A DNA stretch of 64,000 bases from assembly GCA_903905065.1 (NCBI GenBank), contig CAIVEW010000061.1, positions 1 through 64,000 of the forward strand. The letters are read 5' to 3'. Origin of the DNA: an uncultured Bacteroidota bacterium (lineage in GTDB: Bacteria; Bacteroidota; Bacteroidia; Chitinophagales; Chitinophagaceae). The notes beneath the pieces were generated by a model that saw nothing but the letters and a program-made list of their open reading frames with translations, ran no database searches and had not been told where the DNA came from. Positions 44,189 to 53,256 of the stretch are shown here, piece after piece (position 1 is the stretch's first letter; every line of letters starts with the position of its first letter). The translations under genes were made by a program, and so were the position numbers.

Positions 44189-46690
44189 ATGACAGATAAT
44201 ACTCCACCGATAACTGCCAGTGACAATAAGCCTAAGATGGAAGGCGGCGGCGGTGGTAATATCAATATTAAATGGTTGGTTACAACGGTTTTGGCCATTT
44301 GGCCCTGGCTGCTGGGCAGTATTATTATTGCGCTTATCATTGGCAACTTGTTTCTGCGCTACACAGTGCCCAGGTATTTGTCAAGAGGAGAATTCTTAAT
44401 CAATGACTCAAAGAAAGGCGGCTCAGGCGCCGGCGATGAGGTGCTTGAGGCGCTCAAACTCAATACCAACAAAATAAATGTTGACAATGAGATAGAAATA
44501 CTGAAAAGCCGCTCCACAATGGTATTGATCGCCAAGCGGCTGCACCTGAATGTGAACTATTCGGTGGAAGGGCGGTTTAAAACTACCGAGATATACAAAA
44601 ACAGGCCTTTCGAAATAGTAATTGCAGACAGTGTGGACGACGACTTTGGCTGTAAGATCAATATTTCCGGGAACAATACTTACCAGTTCAATGAGCCTGG
44701 CGCGAAGACGTTCGTGGCCAAATATGATGATACCATAACCACGTCTGCCGGCCGGAAATTTATCGTTAAGAAAACAGACCAGTTTGACCCTGCAAAAGCC
44801 CAGTTCTCTGTTTATATCACTTCATTTCTCACGGCAGCCATTAGCTATCTGAACGGTATTGACTTTGCCAGTCCGAATAAAGCTACCAGTTGCCTGTATT
44901 TATCCCGCATAGACAATCTCCCGGAAAGAGCTGTTGATATGATCAACACGATGATGGACGTCTATAAAGCCAAAAACGTGGCCGACAGGACTCGAATTGC
45001 CGATAATACTATTGCCTTCATCGAAGACAGGCTCCTAAAGGTGAATGGAGACCTTACCGTGCTGGAAACCAATATCCAGCAGTTCAAAGAGGAAAATGAT
45101 GTCAGCGACCTGAAAACCCAGTCCCAGGAGATGATTGCGGCGGCAACCACGCTTGAGGAAAAAGGCCAGACTGTGGAGCTGGAACTGGAAGTAACCAAAT
45201 CGATCAGCGATTATTTGAATTCAGGAACCGATAAGTCGATGACACTCCCCGCTTCCCTGCTTACGAATGCAGGCCTGGTGGAATTAATGTCTAACTATAA
45301 CAGGCTTTCTATTGAAATCCAGACCAAAGAGATCGAATACCAGCCTACTAATCCCATAGTTCAAAACCTCTTGGTGCAAAAAGAGAACGCCCGGCAGGAA
45401 ATTGTCAATGCACTTGCTTCTTCAAAAGACGAATTGCAGTTGAAGCTGAACCGGATCAATCAGAAAAAAAAGGATTTACATCTGAAGGCTGGTGACATAC
45501 CGCGCGTAGAGCGGCTGTACCTCGACTATTCGCGCAGGCAGGCGGTACTGCAGGAGCTTTATTTGTTCCTGTTGAAAAAAAGGGAAGAGACCTATATTGA
45601 AAAATCCTCTACTGTGGCGGACGCCATTGTTATAGACCCGGCATTGCCAGGCGGACAAGTAGCGCCAAACCGCAGCAGGATACTGATGATGTCTTTCCTT
45701 TTCGGCGCATTGATACCATTCGGCGTCATTGTGCTTCGCAGGGCGCTCAACATTAAGATCATCAGCAAGACCGATATCATGAAGGTAACTATGATACCTA
45801 TCATAGGCGAGATCGGCAACAACCAGTCTGGTGAAACCGTTTCTATCACAAAGAACAGCCGCACCATCATATCTGAGCAGTTCCGCGCATTACGTACCAA
45901 TCTTCAGTACCTGCTCACTGACAAGAATGATAAAGTGATCATGATCACATCGAGCATGAGCGGCGAGGGTAAATCATTCATTGCTGTAAACTTGTCCGTA
46001 ACCTTAGCGATGTCCGGCAAGAGAGTGGTACTAGTGGAGCTTGACTTGCGTAAGCCGAAGATATCGCGCATCCTGGGTGTGGATAATAACTTAGGATTCT
46101 CTAACTACGCCATCGGCAAGGCCGAGATCAGTGAGATCATTATCCCTTCAGGGGTGGAAGACTCGCTTCATGTGTTACCCTCAGGGCCGGTACCACCAAA
46201 CCCGTCCGAACTTATTTTGCTGCCCAGAGTAGAAGATCTCTTCGCTTACCTGAGAGCGAGTTATGACTATGTGATCGTGGATACATCGCCGGTGGGCCTG
46301 GTTACGGACGCCCAGTTGCTCAACAAGTATGCTGACACAACACTGTACATCCTGCGCCAGGGCTATACTTATAAACAGCAATTGAATATCCCGAACGAAC
46401 TCTATTATGGCGGCAGAATACCAAGGCTGAATTTCATACTCAATGACGTTGTGGCCAACAGGGGCTTCGCTTATGGCTATGGCTATGAGGAGGGTTATGG
46501 TTACGGGTATGGATACGGGTACGGGTATGGATACGGCTATGGCTACGGATACGGCTATGGGTATGGGTATGGATATGGGTATGGGTATGGCGCGTACGGC
46601 AACGGCTACTACCTTGAAGATGACAAGAAACGGAAGGGCATAAGAGGCTGGTTCCGGTCGAGCAAACCAAAGGCAGATAAGGATAAATAG
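44189..46690 (+). CDS. Wzc-like polysaccharide co-polymerase with BY-kinase domain and (Gly-Tyr)16 tail
   Basis: 833 aa. A first membrane helix lies at ~residues 33-55 and a second near 510-525 on either side of the Wzz/GNVR periplasmic part with coiled coils (~260-440). The cytoplasmic kinase has Walker A 'SGEGKS' (591-596), Walker A' 'VVLVELDLRKPK' and Walker B 'YVIVDTSPVGLVTDA'. The tail holds 16 consecutive Gly-Tyr dipeptides (residues 769-800) before a Lys-rich end, replacing the usual C-terminal Tyr cluster. It controls export and chain length by autophosphorylation. Starts 17 nt after the Wza-like gene. Confidence 0.93.
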   Translation: MTDNTPPITASDNKPKMEGGGGGNINIKWLVTTVLAIWPWLLGSIIIALIIGNLFLRYTVPRYLSRGEFLINDSKKGGSGAGDEVLEALKLNTNKINVDNEIEILKSRSTMVLIAKRLHLNVNYSVEGRFKTTEIYKNRPFEIVIADSVDDDFGCKINISGNNTYQFNEPGAKTFVAKYDDTITTSAGRKFIVKKTDQFDPAKAQFSVYITSFLTAAISYLNGIDFASPNKATSCLYLSRIDNLPERAVDMINTMMDVYKAKNVADRTRIADNTIAFIEDRLLKVNGDLTVLETNIQQFKEENDVSDLKTQSQEMIAAATTLEEKGQTVELELEVTKSISDYLNSGTDKSMTLPASLLTNAGLVELMSNYNRLSIEIQTKEIEYQPTNPIVQNLLVQKENARQEIVNALASSKDELQLKLNRINQKKKDLHLKAGDIPRVERLYLDYSRRQAVLQELYLFLLKKREETYIEKSSTVADAIVIDPALPGGQVAPNRSRILMMSFLFGALIPFGVIVLRRALNIKIISKTDIMKVTMIPIIGEIGNNQSGETVSITKNSRTIISEQFRALRTNLQYLLTDKNDKVIMITSSMSGEGKSFIAVNLSVTLAMSGKRVVLVELDLRKPKISRILGVDNNLGFSNYAIGKAEISEIIIPSGVEDSLHVLPSGPVPPNPSELILLPRVEDLFAYLRASYDYVIVDTSPVGLVTDAQLLNKYADTTLYILRQGYTYKQQLNIPNELYYGGRIPRLNFILNDVVANRGFAYGYGYEEGYGYGYGYGYGYGYGYGYGYGYGYGYGYGYGYGAYGNGYYLEDDKKRKGIRGWFRSSKPKADKDK
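46493..46588 (+). repeat. Hexanucleotide tract encoding (Gly-Tyr)16
   Basis: Sixteen in-frame units of the form GGNTAY. Base use varies at the third positions, so it is not a perfect microsatellite, but several adjacent units are identical. Gain or loss of units would keep the frame. Confidence 0.92.
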
Positions 46691-46733
46691 TGAGGGTACG
46701 GAATACCCTGGGTGAAAAAAGCGTAATTATCTT

Positions 46734-47600
46734 ATGGCTGATATGACTAACAGCAGTGATATAGATAAGTGGGACATCAATATTACTTCAGGCGGCAGTT
46801 ACCTTGATTTTCATTTTAATGAATTATGGCATTACCGCGACCTGTTACTGATGTTTGTCAAAAAAGACATCATTACCGTTTATAAGCAAACCATTCTCGG
46901 CCCTATCTGGTTTGTTGTGCAGCCGTTGCTTACATCTGTCATGTTTTTTATTGCGTTTTTCCTTATTGCCAAAATACCTGTAGCCGGCTTCCCACCCATC
47001 CTATTCTACCTTGTTGGCAATACGTTGTGGGGTTATTTTTCTGACACGCTCAATGTGACTTCCAAAACATTTACGGAAAATGCTACTGTGTTTGGAAAAG
47101 TATATTTCCCCCGCATCATACTACCATTGTCTAAAGTGTTGTCCGGCCTTGTGAAATTTTTTATTCAGTTCGGGTTGTTTGTAGTAGTGTGGCTTTACTA
47201 CGTATTTATCGACAAAAGGGTTACTCCAAACTGGTATATACTGCTTACTCCTGTATGGCTGTTTTTCATTGTGCTGCTTAGCTTCGGGTTTGGCATCATC
47301 ATTACATCGCTCACAACAAAATACAGAGATCTTGTTTTCCTGATCGGTTTTGGCGTTCAGTTGGCTATGTATGTCACTCCGGTGATAATGCCTTTGTCCG
47401 GGGTTCATAGCAAATGGAAAATATTTTTCCTGATCAACCCCCTGACTGCTTTGTTTGAAGCCTTCAAGTATGGTTTTTTCGGGCAGGGTGTATTCGACAT
47501 ACGCTGGCTGTTATACAGCATGGTATTTACATTGGCAATAGTGATAATCGGGTTCATGGTTTTTAATAAAGTTGAAAAGAAATTTATTGACACAGTGTAG
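46734..47600 (+). CDS. ABC transporter permease for polysaccharide export (Wzm-like)
   Basis: 288 aa, ABC-2 type with six hydrophobic segments. 'YRDLLLMFVKKDIITVYKQT' before the first helix and 'TKYRDLVFLIGFGVQLAMYV' are typical of Wzm/TagG-type permeases. It moves lipid-linked polymer across the inner membrane with the ATPase encoded 9 nt downstream. Confidence 0.93.
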   Translation: MADMTNSSDIDKWDINITSGGSYLDFHFNELWHYRDLLLMFVKKDIITVYKQTILGPIWFVVQPLLTSVMFFIAFFLIAKIPVAGFPPILFYLVGNTLWGYFSDTLNVTSKTFTENATVFGKVYFPRIILPLSKVLSGLVKFFIQFGLFVVVWLYYVFIDKRVTPNWYILLTPVWLFFIVLLSFGFGIIITSLTTKYRDLVFLIGFGVQLAMYVTPVIMPLSGVHSKWKIFFLINPLTALFEAFKYGFFGQGVFDIRWLLYSMVFTLAIVIIGFMVFNKVEKKFIDTV

Positions 47601-47609
47601 TCTATTCGG

Positions 47610-48869
47610 ATGAGCAAAGAGGTAGTCATAAAAGCCGAAAATATTTCCAAACAGTACCGCCTCGGGCAGGTAGGCACCGGCACGCTCAGCCATGACCTAA
47701 AACGCTGGTGGGCGCTGATGCGCGGCAAGGAAGACCCATACCTGAAGATAGGCGCAGAAAATGACCGTACCAAAACCGTGCAAAGCGACTATGCTTGGGC
47801 ACTCAGAGACATCAATTTTGAAATAAATAAAGGGGATACGCTCGGCATCATTGGCAAAAATGGCGCTGGCAAGTCTACCCTGCTGAAACTGCTGTCAAGG
47901 GTCACGAGCCCCACCACCGGGCAGATAAAAGTAAAAGGACGTATCGCATCGCTGCTGGAAGTGGGCACTGGTTTTCACCCGGAGCTAACCGGCAGGGAAA
48001 ATATTTTCCTTAATGGGGCAATCCTCGGAATGACGAAGAAGGAGATCCTCAAAAAATTTGACGAGATCGTTGATTTCGCCGGTGTGCAGATGTACATAGA
48101 TACCCCGGTGAAAAGGTACTCTTCAGGTATGTATGTGCGACTGGCATTTGGCGTGGCAGCCCACCTGGAACCCGAAATACTGATAGTGGATGAAGTGCTT
48201 GCTGTAGGGGACGCCGAATTTCAGAAAAAATGCCTTGGCAAAATGAGCGACGTAGCCGACCACGGGCGTACGATCATTTTTGTAAGCCATAATATGCAGG
48301 CTGTGCAAAGCCTTTGTAAAAGTGCTATTTATTTAAAATCCGGCAACATTGTAGACCAGGGCGATACGGACAAAGTAATCAACAATTACCTGAGCCGGGA
48401 AGTAAAAAATTGCATCGCTGCCAGTTGGGATGACGAAAGCGACGCGCCCGGTAATGAACATGTGCGGCTTATGGGTGCACGCGTAGATCCCAAATTGGAA
48501 AAAGACAGTGACGCCATTACTGTTGCCACAGAGATCAATATCACTTTTGATTTCATTTTATACAAAGACTATAATCTCAACCTTAGCCTTCACCTGCTCA
48601 CTGCCGCCGGACTGATCGTTTTCAATTGCTCTACGTTGTCGCTACCTTTGAACAAAGGTGCCCATACCGGCACGCTCACCATACCCGGCAGGCTGCTCAA
48701 TGACGACATTTATTCCATACGGCTTCTTTTTGTAAAAGATACTTCAGCCATACTTTTTCTCATTGAAGATATACTTACATTTGAAGTAATTGACGAACCG
48801 AGAACAGGCAACTGGTATGGAAAATGGCCGGGGGCAGTAAGGCCTGCGCTGCCGTTCACACTTAGATGA
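47610..48869 (+). CDS. ABC transporter ATPase with C-terminal polymer-binding domain (Wzt-like)
   Basis: 419 aa. Walker A 'GKNGAGKST' (82-90), signature 'YSSGMYVRLAF', Walker B 'EILIVDEVLAVGD', H-loop 'FVSHN'. Residues ~265-419 are a Wzt-type beta-sandwich that reads the polymer end ('SDAITVATEINITFDFILYK'). Presence of this domain points to export of a finished, end-capped O-polysaccharide or capsule. Overlap-free, 9 nt after Wzm. Confidence 0.93.
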   Translation: MSKEVVIKAENISKQYRLGQVGTGTLSHDLKRWWALMRGKEDPYLKIGAENDRTKTVQSDYAWALRDINFEINKGDTLGIIGKNGAGKSTLLKLLSRVTSPTTGQIKVKGRIASLLEVGTGFHPELTGRENIFLNGAILGMTKKEILKKFDEIVDFAGVQMYIDTPVKRYSSGMYVRLAFGVAAHLEPEILIVDEVLAVGDAEFQKKCLGKMSDVADHGRTIIFVSHNMQAVQSLCKSAIYLKSGNIVDQGDTDKVINNYLSREVKNCIAASWDDESDAPGNEHVRLMGARVDPKLEKDSDAITVATEINITFDFILYKDYNLNLSLHLLTAAGLIVFNCSTLSLPLNKGAHTGTLTIPGRLLNDDIYSIRLLFVKDTSAILFLIEDILTFEVIDEPRTGNWYGKWPGAVRPALPFTLR

Positions 48870-48875
48870 TTTTTT

Positions 48876-49952
48876 ATGATAAACGTTACAAAACCTTTTC
48901 TTCCGCCGCAGGCTGAATATGAAGCATACCTCAGTGGTATCTGGGGGCGCGTGTGGCTTACCAATAACGGCCCTCTTGTAAACGAACTGGAGGCGGGGCT
49001 GAAAGAGTTTCTTAAAGTAGACAACTTTTTGTTTTTAACTAACGGTACCATAGCCATACAGATAGCCATCAAGGCATTGAGGTTGCAGGGTGAGATCATC
49101 ACCACTCCTTTCAGCTATGTCGCTACTACAAGCAGTGTAGTGTGGGAAGGATGCACACCGGTATTTGCAGATATTGACCCGCAAACCTTAAATATAGACC
49201 CGGCTAAAATTGAGGCTGCCATCACCAGTAAAACATCGGCGATACTCGCAACCCATGTTTACGGCAACCCATGCGACATAGACGCGATCGCGGCAATAGC
49301 CCAGAAGCACAACCTAAAAGTGATCTATGATGGCGCGCACAGTTTTGGCTCAAAGTACAAAGGGAAGTCTGTTTTTGGATATGGAGACGTCACTACGGCG
49401 AGTTTCCATGCTACAAAATTATTCCACACAGTGGAGGGCGGTGGCGTATTTGCTAATGACCCGGAACTTTTAGATACCATGGACTTTATGCGGAACTTCG
49501 GGCATAACGGGCCGGAGCAGTTTGAAGAAGCAGGGATAAATGGCAAGAACTCAGAGTTTCATGCAGCGATGGGCATCGTAAATCTCAAATGGGCAGACAG
49601 GATACTGGAATCAAGGAGGTTGCAATCTGAACGGTATGATAAGAAATTAGCCGGCCTTAACGTATCCCGGATAAAGTACAATCCCGATGAATTCAACTAC
49701 TCTTATTATCCGATAATTTTTGAAACTGAAGCTCAGTTGCTGGCATCTGTCGACCTTCTTAACGCAAACTGGGTATATCCGCGGAGGTATTTTTATCCTG
49801 GCCTCAACTCGCTTAAATATGTAAATCCTGTGGACATGCCTATTAGCGACAGCATCAGCAAGCGGGTTATCTGCCTTCCTTTATATTACGGCCTTACTAA
49901 TGAGGAAATTGACTTTGTGTCCGGGATATTGCTAAAGGCCAGGAATAGCTAA
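48876..49952 (+). CDS. DegT/DnrJ/EryC1/StrS family sugar aminotransferase
   Basis: 358 aa. PLP Lys181 in 'SFHATKLFHTVEGGG'; 'PFSYVATTSSVVWEGCTPVF' and 'DGAHSFGSKYKG' complete the cofactor site. Such enzymes transaminate nucleotide 4-keto or 3-keto sugars to make amino sugars. No sugar 4,6-dehydratase is visible in the window, so the substrate is unclear. Starts 6 nt after the Wzt-like gene. Confidence 0.9.
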   Translation: MINVTKPFLPPQAEYEAYLSGIWGRVWLTNNGPLVNELEAGLKEFLKVDNFLFLTNGTIAIQIAIKALRLQGEIITTPFSYVATTSSVVWEGCTPVFADIDPQTLNIDPAKIEAAITSKTSAILATHVYGNPCDIDAIAAIAQKHNLKVIYDGAHSFGSKYKGKSVFGYGDVTTASFHATKLFHTVEGGGVFANDPELLDTMDFMRNFGHNGPEQFEEAGINGKNSEFHAAMGIVNLKWADRILESRRLQSERYDKKLAGLNVSRIKYNPDEFNYSYYPIIFETEAQLLASVDLLNANWVYPRRYFYPGLNSLKYVNPVDMPISDSISKRVICLPLYYGLTNEEIDFVSGILLKARNS

Positions 49953-50054
49953 CCTTATTGCAAGCGGCCTCCCTGCTCCGCTCCTTGCCGGGAATTATTA
50001 TTTCTATTGCAGGTCAAAACCGGCGTTTACCGCTACTTTTTAAAGAGCATTGCA

Positions 50055-50762
50055 ATGAAGAAGATCGCCATTATGCAGCCGTATCTATTTCCGTATATCG
50101 GTTATATACAACTGATCAGTGCTGTTGATAAGTTTGTGATCTACGACGATGTAAGTTTTATTAAGCAGGGATGGATAAACAGGAACCGTATCTTACTCAA
50201 TTGTAAAGAACAGATGTTTACTGTGCCGCTGAAAAATGCAAGTTCTTTTGTTGCCATCAACAAAACAGAAATAAACAGTCACTTATATCCCGGCTGGGGA
50301 GTAAAATTCCTTAAAACCGTCACCCAGGCCTACTCCAAAGCGCCTTGTTTCAAACCGGTATATAGCCTGGTACAGGACGTTGTCAATAGCCGGGCACATA
50401 CTATCAGCGAGCTCTGTACTACCGCACTGCAGCATATATGCAGGTATCTCGGTATAACCACGGAGTTTGTTTTGTCATCCTCGGTTTATAATAATCACGA
50501 TCTGAAAGCGCAGGCACGTGTAATTGATATTTGCTTGAAGGAAGGCGCACATACCTATATTAATGCAATCGGGGGTATGGAGTTGTATTCAAAAGAAGAT
50601 TTTACGGCCGCTGGTCTAGTGTTACAATTTATTAAACCCCTGCATATCCCCTACCGGCAATTTAATTGTAATTTTGCTCCCTGGCTTTCGATAATTGATG
50701 TGCTGATGTTCAACGAACCGGCCGATGTTTCCGGGTTGCTCCGGCAATATGAAATAAAATAA
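50055..50762 (+). CDS. WbqC family protein
   Basis: 235 aa from the ATG at 50055, where the conserved 'MKKIAIMQPYLFPYIGYIQL' begins; an upstream in-frame start at 50007 is less likely. 'FVIYDDVSFIKQGWINRNRI' and 'YINAIGGMELYSKEDF' are WbqC hallmarks. The family is common in O-antigen loci; its reaction has not been settled. The next gene starts 2 nt later. Confidence 0.9.
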   Translation: MKKIAIMQPYLFPYIGYIQLISAVDKFVIYDDVSFIKQGWINRNRILLNCKEQMFTVPLKNASSFVAINKTEINSHLYPGWGVKFLKTVTQAYSKAPCFKPVYSLVQDVVNSRAHTISELCTTALQHICRYLGITTEFVLSSSVYNNHDLKAQARVIDICLKEGAHTYINAIGGMELYSKEDFTAAGLVLQFIKPLHIPYRQFNCNFAPWLSIIDVLMFNEPADVSGLLRQYEIK

Positions 50763-50764
50763 TT

Positions 50765-51715
50765 ATGAAGAGTATTGGCGGTTATTTAGGAATGGAATTT
50801 CGCGAAGGCGCTGAATACCACGATCAATTGCTGAAATTGAACACAGGCAGAAACGCTTTCGAGTATATCTTACGCGCCAAAAATTATAAGCTGGCCTACC
50901 TGCCTTACTACGCATGCGACGCATTGATGGAGCCGATAAGAAGATTGGGAATAAAGCATGTTTTTTACAGCGTCGATGAATTTCTTGACCCGGTTATCGA
51001 CTTTAAGGTAAATAGTGACGAGTGCTTTCTCTATATCAACTATTATGGTGTGAAGGACGAGACCGTTGAACGCCTTGTAACGCAGGTTGATAATCTTATC
51101 ATAGATAATTCACAGGCATTTTTCGCAAAACCACTGGCCGGAACAGATACCTTTTATTCCTGCAGGAAATTTTTTGGGGTCCCTGATGGCGCTTATTTGA
51201 GTGTGCATACCGACAATAAGCTGCAGGTTCCCGAGGATACTTCCTATACCCGGTGTGTGCACCTGCTGAAAAGTATTGATCGCAGCATTGAGGAGGGCTT
51301 CAGGGATTTCCTGCATAATGAGGCAGTGCTTGGCGCCACGGAGATAAGGCAGATGTCATTGCTCACACAAACGATCATGTGTTCTGCAGATTACGTATTT
51401 TGCATGGAGAAAAGGAATAAAAACTTCCAATACCTGCACGAAAGGCTGGAGCATATTAATGAATTAAAACTTAACTTTAAATTTGTCAACGGTGCCTTTT
51501 CCTATCCATTGCTGATCTCAGATCCGCAATTGAGGCAAATGCTCATCAACGAGCGTATATATATACCGGACAACTGGCCAAGCGTAAGAAAGTGGATGGC
51601 GAAAGGAGGATACGAATACTTTCTCTCCGAATGCCTGGTAGCCTTACCCCTTGACCAGCGTTACGATGAGCAGGACATGAGCCTTATAGTTGAAACAATA
51701 AACAAACTGACTTGA
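50765..51715 (+). CDS. Divergent DegT-like PLP enzyme
   Basis: 316 aa, shorter than normal DegT enzymes (~360-400). 'NLIIDNSQAFFAKP' and 'SCRKFFGVPDGAYL' (candidate PLP Lys135) look like the Asp and Lys sites of the aspartate aminotransferase fold. The N-terminal 'LNTGRNAFEYILRAKNYKLA' resembles the start of such enzymes. It may be an aminotransferase or a PLP-fold protein with another role. It sits between WbqC and a GNAT gene with 2- and 4-nt gaps. Confidence 0.7.
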   Translation: MKSIGGYLGMEFREGAEYHDQLLKLNTGRNAFEYILRAKNYKLAYLPYYACDALMEPIRRLGIKHVFYSVDEFLDPVIDFKVNSDECFLYINYYGVKDETVERLVTQVDNLIIDNSQAFFAKPLAGTDTFYSCRKFFGVPDGAYLSVHTDNKLQVPEDTSYTRCVHLLKSIDRSIEEGFRDFLHNEAVLGATEIRQMSLLTQTIMCSADYVFCMEKRNKNFQYLHERLEHINELKLNFKFVNGAFSYPLLISDPQLRQMLINERIYIPDNWPSVRKWMAKGGYEYFLSECLVALPLDQRYDEQDMSLIVETINKLT

Positions 51716-51719
51716 TATC

Positions 51720-52280
51720 ATGGGGATAAAAGGCAAACTGGTAACACTCAGAGCTATAGAAAAGGAAGACCTCGTTTCCCTGCACAAGTGGACTAATGAC
51801 GAGGAGATGAATACCATGCTTGGTGGCTGGCATTTCCCTTCAAGCATGAACGACCAGCAGAAATGGTTTGAAACGCTAAACCTGAATTCACTGCATCAGA
51901 GATATGCTATAGACGTACCGGGTAAAGGGCTTATAGGCACCGCAAACCTGGTGGATATAAACTGGAAAGACAAAAATGCATTTCACGGAATGTCGATAGG
52001 CGATAAAACAGCGCGAGGCAAAGGATATGCGGTGGACACCATTATGGCTATAATGAGATTTGCATTTGAAGAGCTGGGGCTGAACAGGCTGGAAACAACG
52101 ATCATAGCCTATAACGCCCCCTCCCTGGCGCTGTATACCAAAAAATGCGGCTGGAATACAGAAGGCATACAGAAAAAGTGGTACTACCGAAAAAACCAAT
52201 ACTGGGACAGGCATGTAATGGGTATCACCCGCGAGGAATATTTTGAGTTGGTCAATAAAAATAATTATTGGAATGGATAG
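51720..52280 (+). CDS. GNAT family N-acetyltransferase
   Basis: 186 aa. 'LVTLRAIEKEDLVSLHKWTN' is the start typical of RimJ/RimL-like GNATs; 'GMSIGDKTARGKGYAVDTI' holds the acetyl-CoA pyrophosphate loop (R-G-K-G-Y/A), followed by 'FEELGLNRLETTIIAYNAPS' and 'YTKKCGWNTEG'. In this locus it probably acetylates the amino group made by a DegT enzyme. Its end overlaps the next start by 8 nt. Confidence 0.88.
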   Translation: MGIKGKLVTLRAIEKEDLVSLHKWTNDEEMNTMLGGWHFPSSMNDQQKWFETLNLNSLHQRYAIDVPGKGLIGTANLVDINWKDKNAFHGMSIGDKTARGKGYAVDTIMAIMRFAFEELGLNRLETTIIAYNAPSLALYTKKCGWNTEGIQKKWYYRKNQYWDRHVMGITREEYFELVNKNNYWNG

Positions 52281-53229
52281 TGGTACACCCGTAGTCAGTG
52301 TTTGCATGATTACCTATAATCACGAAAAATTCATCGGGCAGGCTATCGAGGGCATAGTCAGCCAGGAGTGCAATTTTAAGTTTGAAATAGTGATAGGCGA
52401 GGATTGCTCGAAAGACGGAACAAGGAAGATAATAGAGGATTATACTGCTAAATACCCGGATATCCTGGTCCCGCTGTATACTGAAAAAAACATGGGCGCG
52501 AAATTGAATGCGACCAGGGCATTGACACATTGCCGTGGTAAGTATATTGCGTTCCTGGAAGGAGATGATTACTGGACCGATCCGCTCAAACTGCAAAAGC
52601 AGTTCGACTTTATGGAAGCAAATCCGGATTATACAATTTGTTTTACAAGAGTTGATGTGAAAGACGAAAACAACCTTGAGGCCGACGACCCCTACCCTGT
52701 GCTTACCAAGGATGAGTTTTCGCTGGAAGACGTTGTGATGGCAGAAAACTGTTTTATACCCACCGCTACACTATTTTTCCCCAATATCCTGCCGCGGCCA
52801 TTGCCTGAATTTTATGTAAATGCCATGAGCGGCGATATTGGCCTGCACCTGTTGCTTGGAGACAAAGGCAAGATCAAATGCCTGCCGGGCAAAACGGGGG
52901 TCTACCGCGAGCACCCCGGAGGTATCACCAAAACCGAAAAAGCCAGGAAAGAAAGCTACCAGGAATTATTTAAATTGTATATCCGTGCAAACGAATATTT
53001 TGAGTACAGACATGATAAAGTGATAAAAGCCCGTTTATTGCAGATGTCGAAAATTAAACTTATTTTTGGCTCAAAGGACCTGAAGGGCGTGGAAAAATTA
53101 AAATATGTAATGAACAATGCGCCGGATTACTTCAAATATGCCGGCCGCCGCACTTTGAAAGAGACCTTATATATTTATACCCTGCTATTGTTCCCCTCTT
53201 TGCTTAAATTTAAAAAAATATTTTTATAA
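52273..53229 (+). CDS. Family 2 glycosyltransferase
   Basis: 318 aa from the ATG at 52273, which overlaps the preceding stop (ATGGATAG); a TTG at 52243 would extend it but is less likely. GT-A fold: 'VSVCMITYNHEKFIGQAIEG', 'IVIGEDCSKDGT', and metal-binding 'FLEGDDYWTDP'. Transfers a sugar from a nucleotide donor to the growing repeat unit on the cytoplasmic side of the inner membrane. Confidence 0.9.
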   Translation: MDSGTPVVSVCMITYNHEKFIGQAIEGIVSQECNFKFEIVIGEDCSKDGTRKIIEDYTAKYPDILVPLYTEKNMGAKLNATRALTHCRGKYIAFLEGDDYWTDPLKLQKQFDFMEANPDYTICFTRVDVKDENNLEADDPYPVLTKDEFSLEDVVMAENCFIPTATLFFPNILPRPLPEFYVNAMSGDIGLHLLLGDKGKIKCLPGKTGVYREHPGGITKTEKARKESYQELFKLYIRANEYFEYRHDKVIKARLLQMSKIKLIFGSKDLKGVEKLKYVMNNAPDYFKYAGRRTLKETLYIYTLLLFPSLLKFKKIFL

Positions 53230-53256
53230 TACCTTTGAATATCATCTAATAGTAAA

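Noticed and set aside
46440-46670. Minus-strand ORF rich in Thr-His dipeptides
   Set aside because: It is the antisense reading of the Gly-Tyr hexamer tract.
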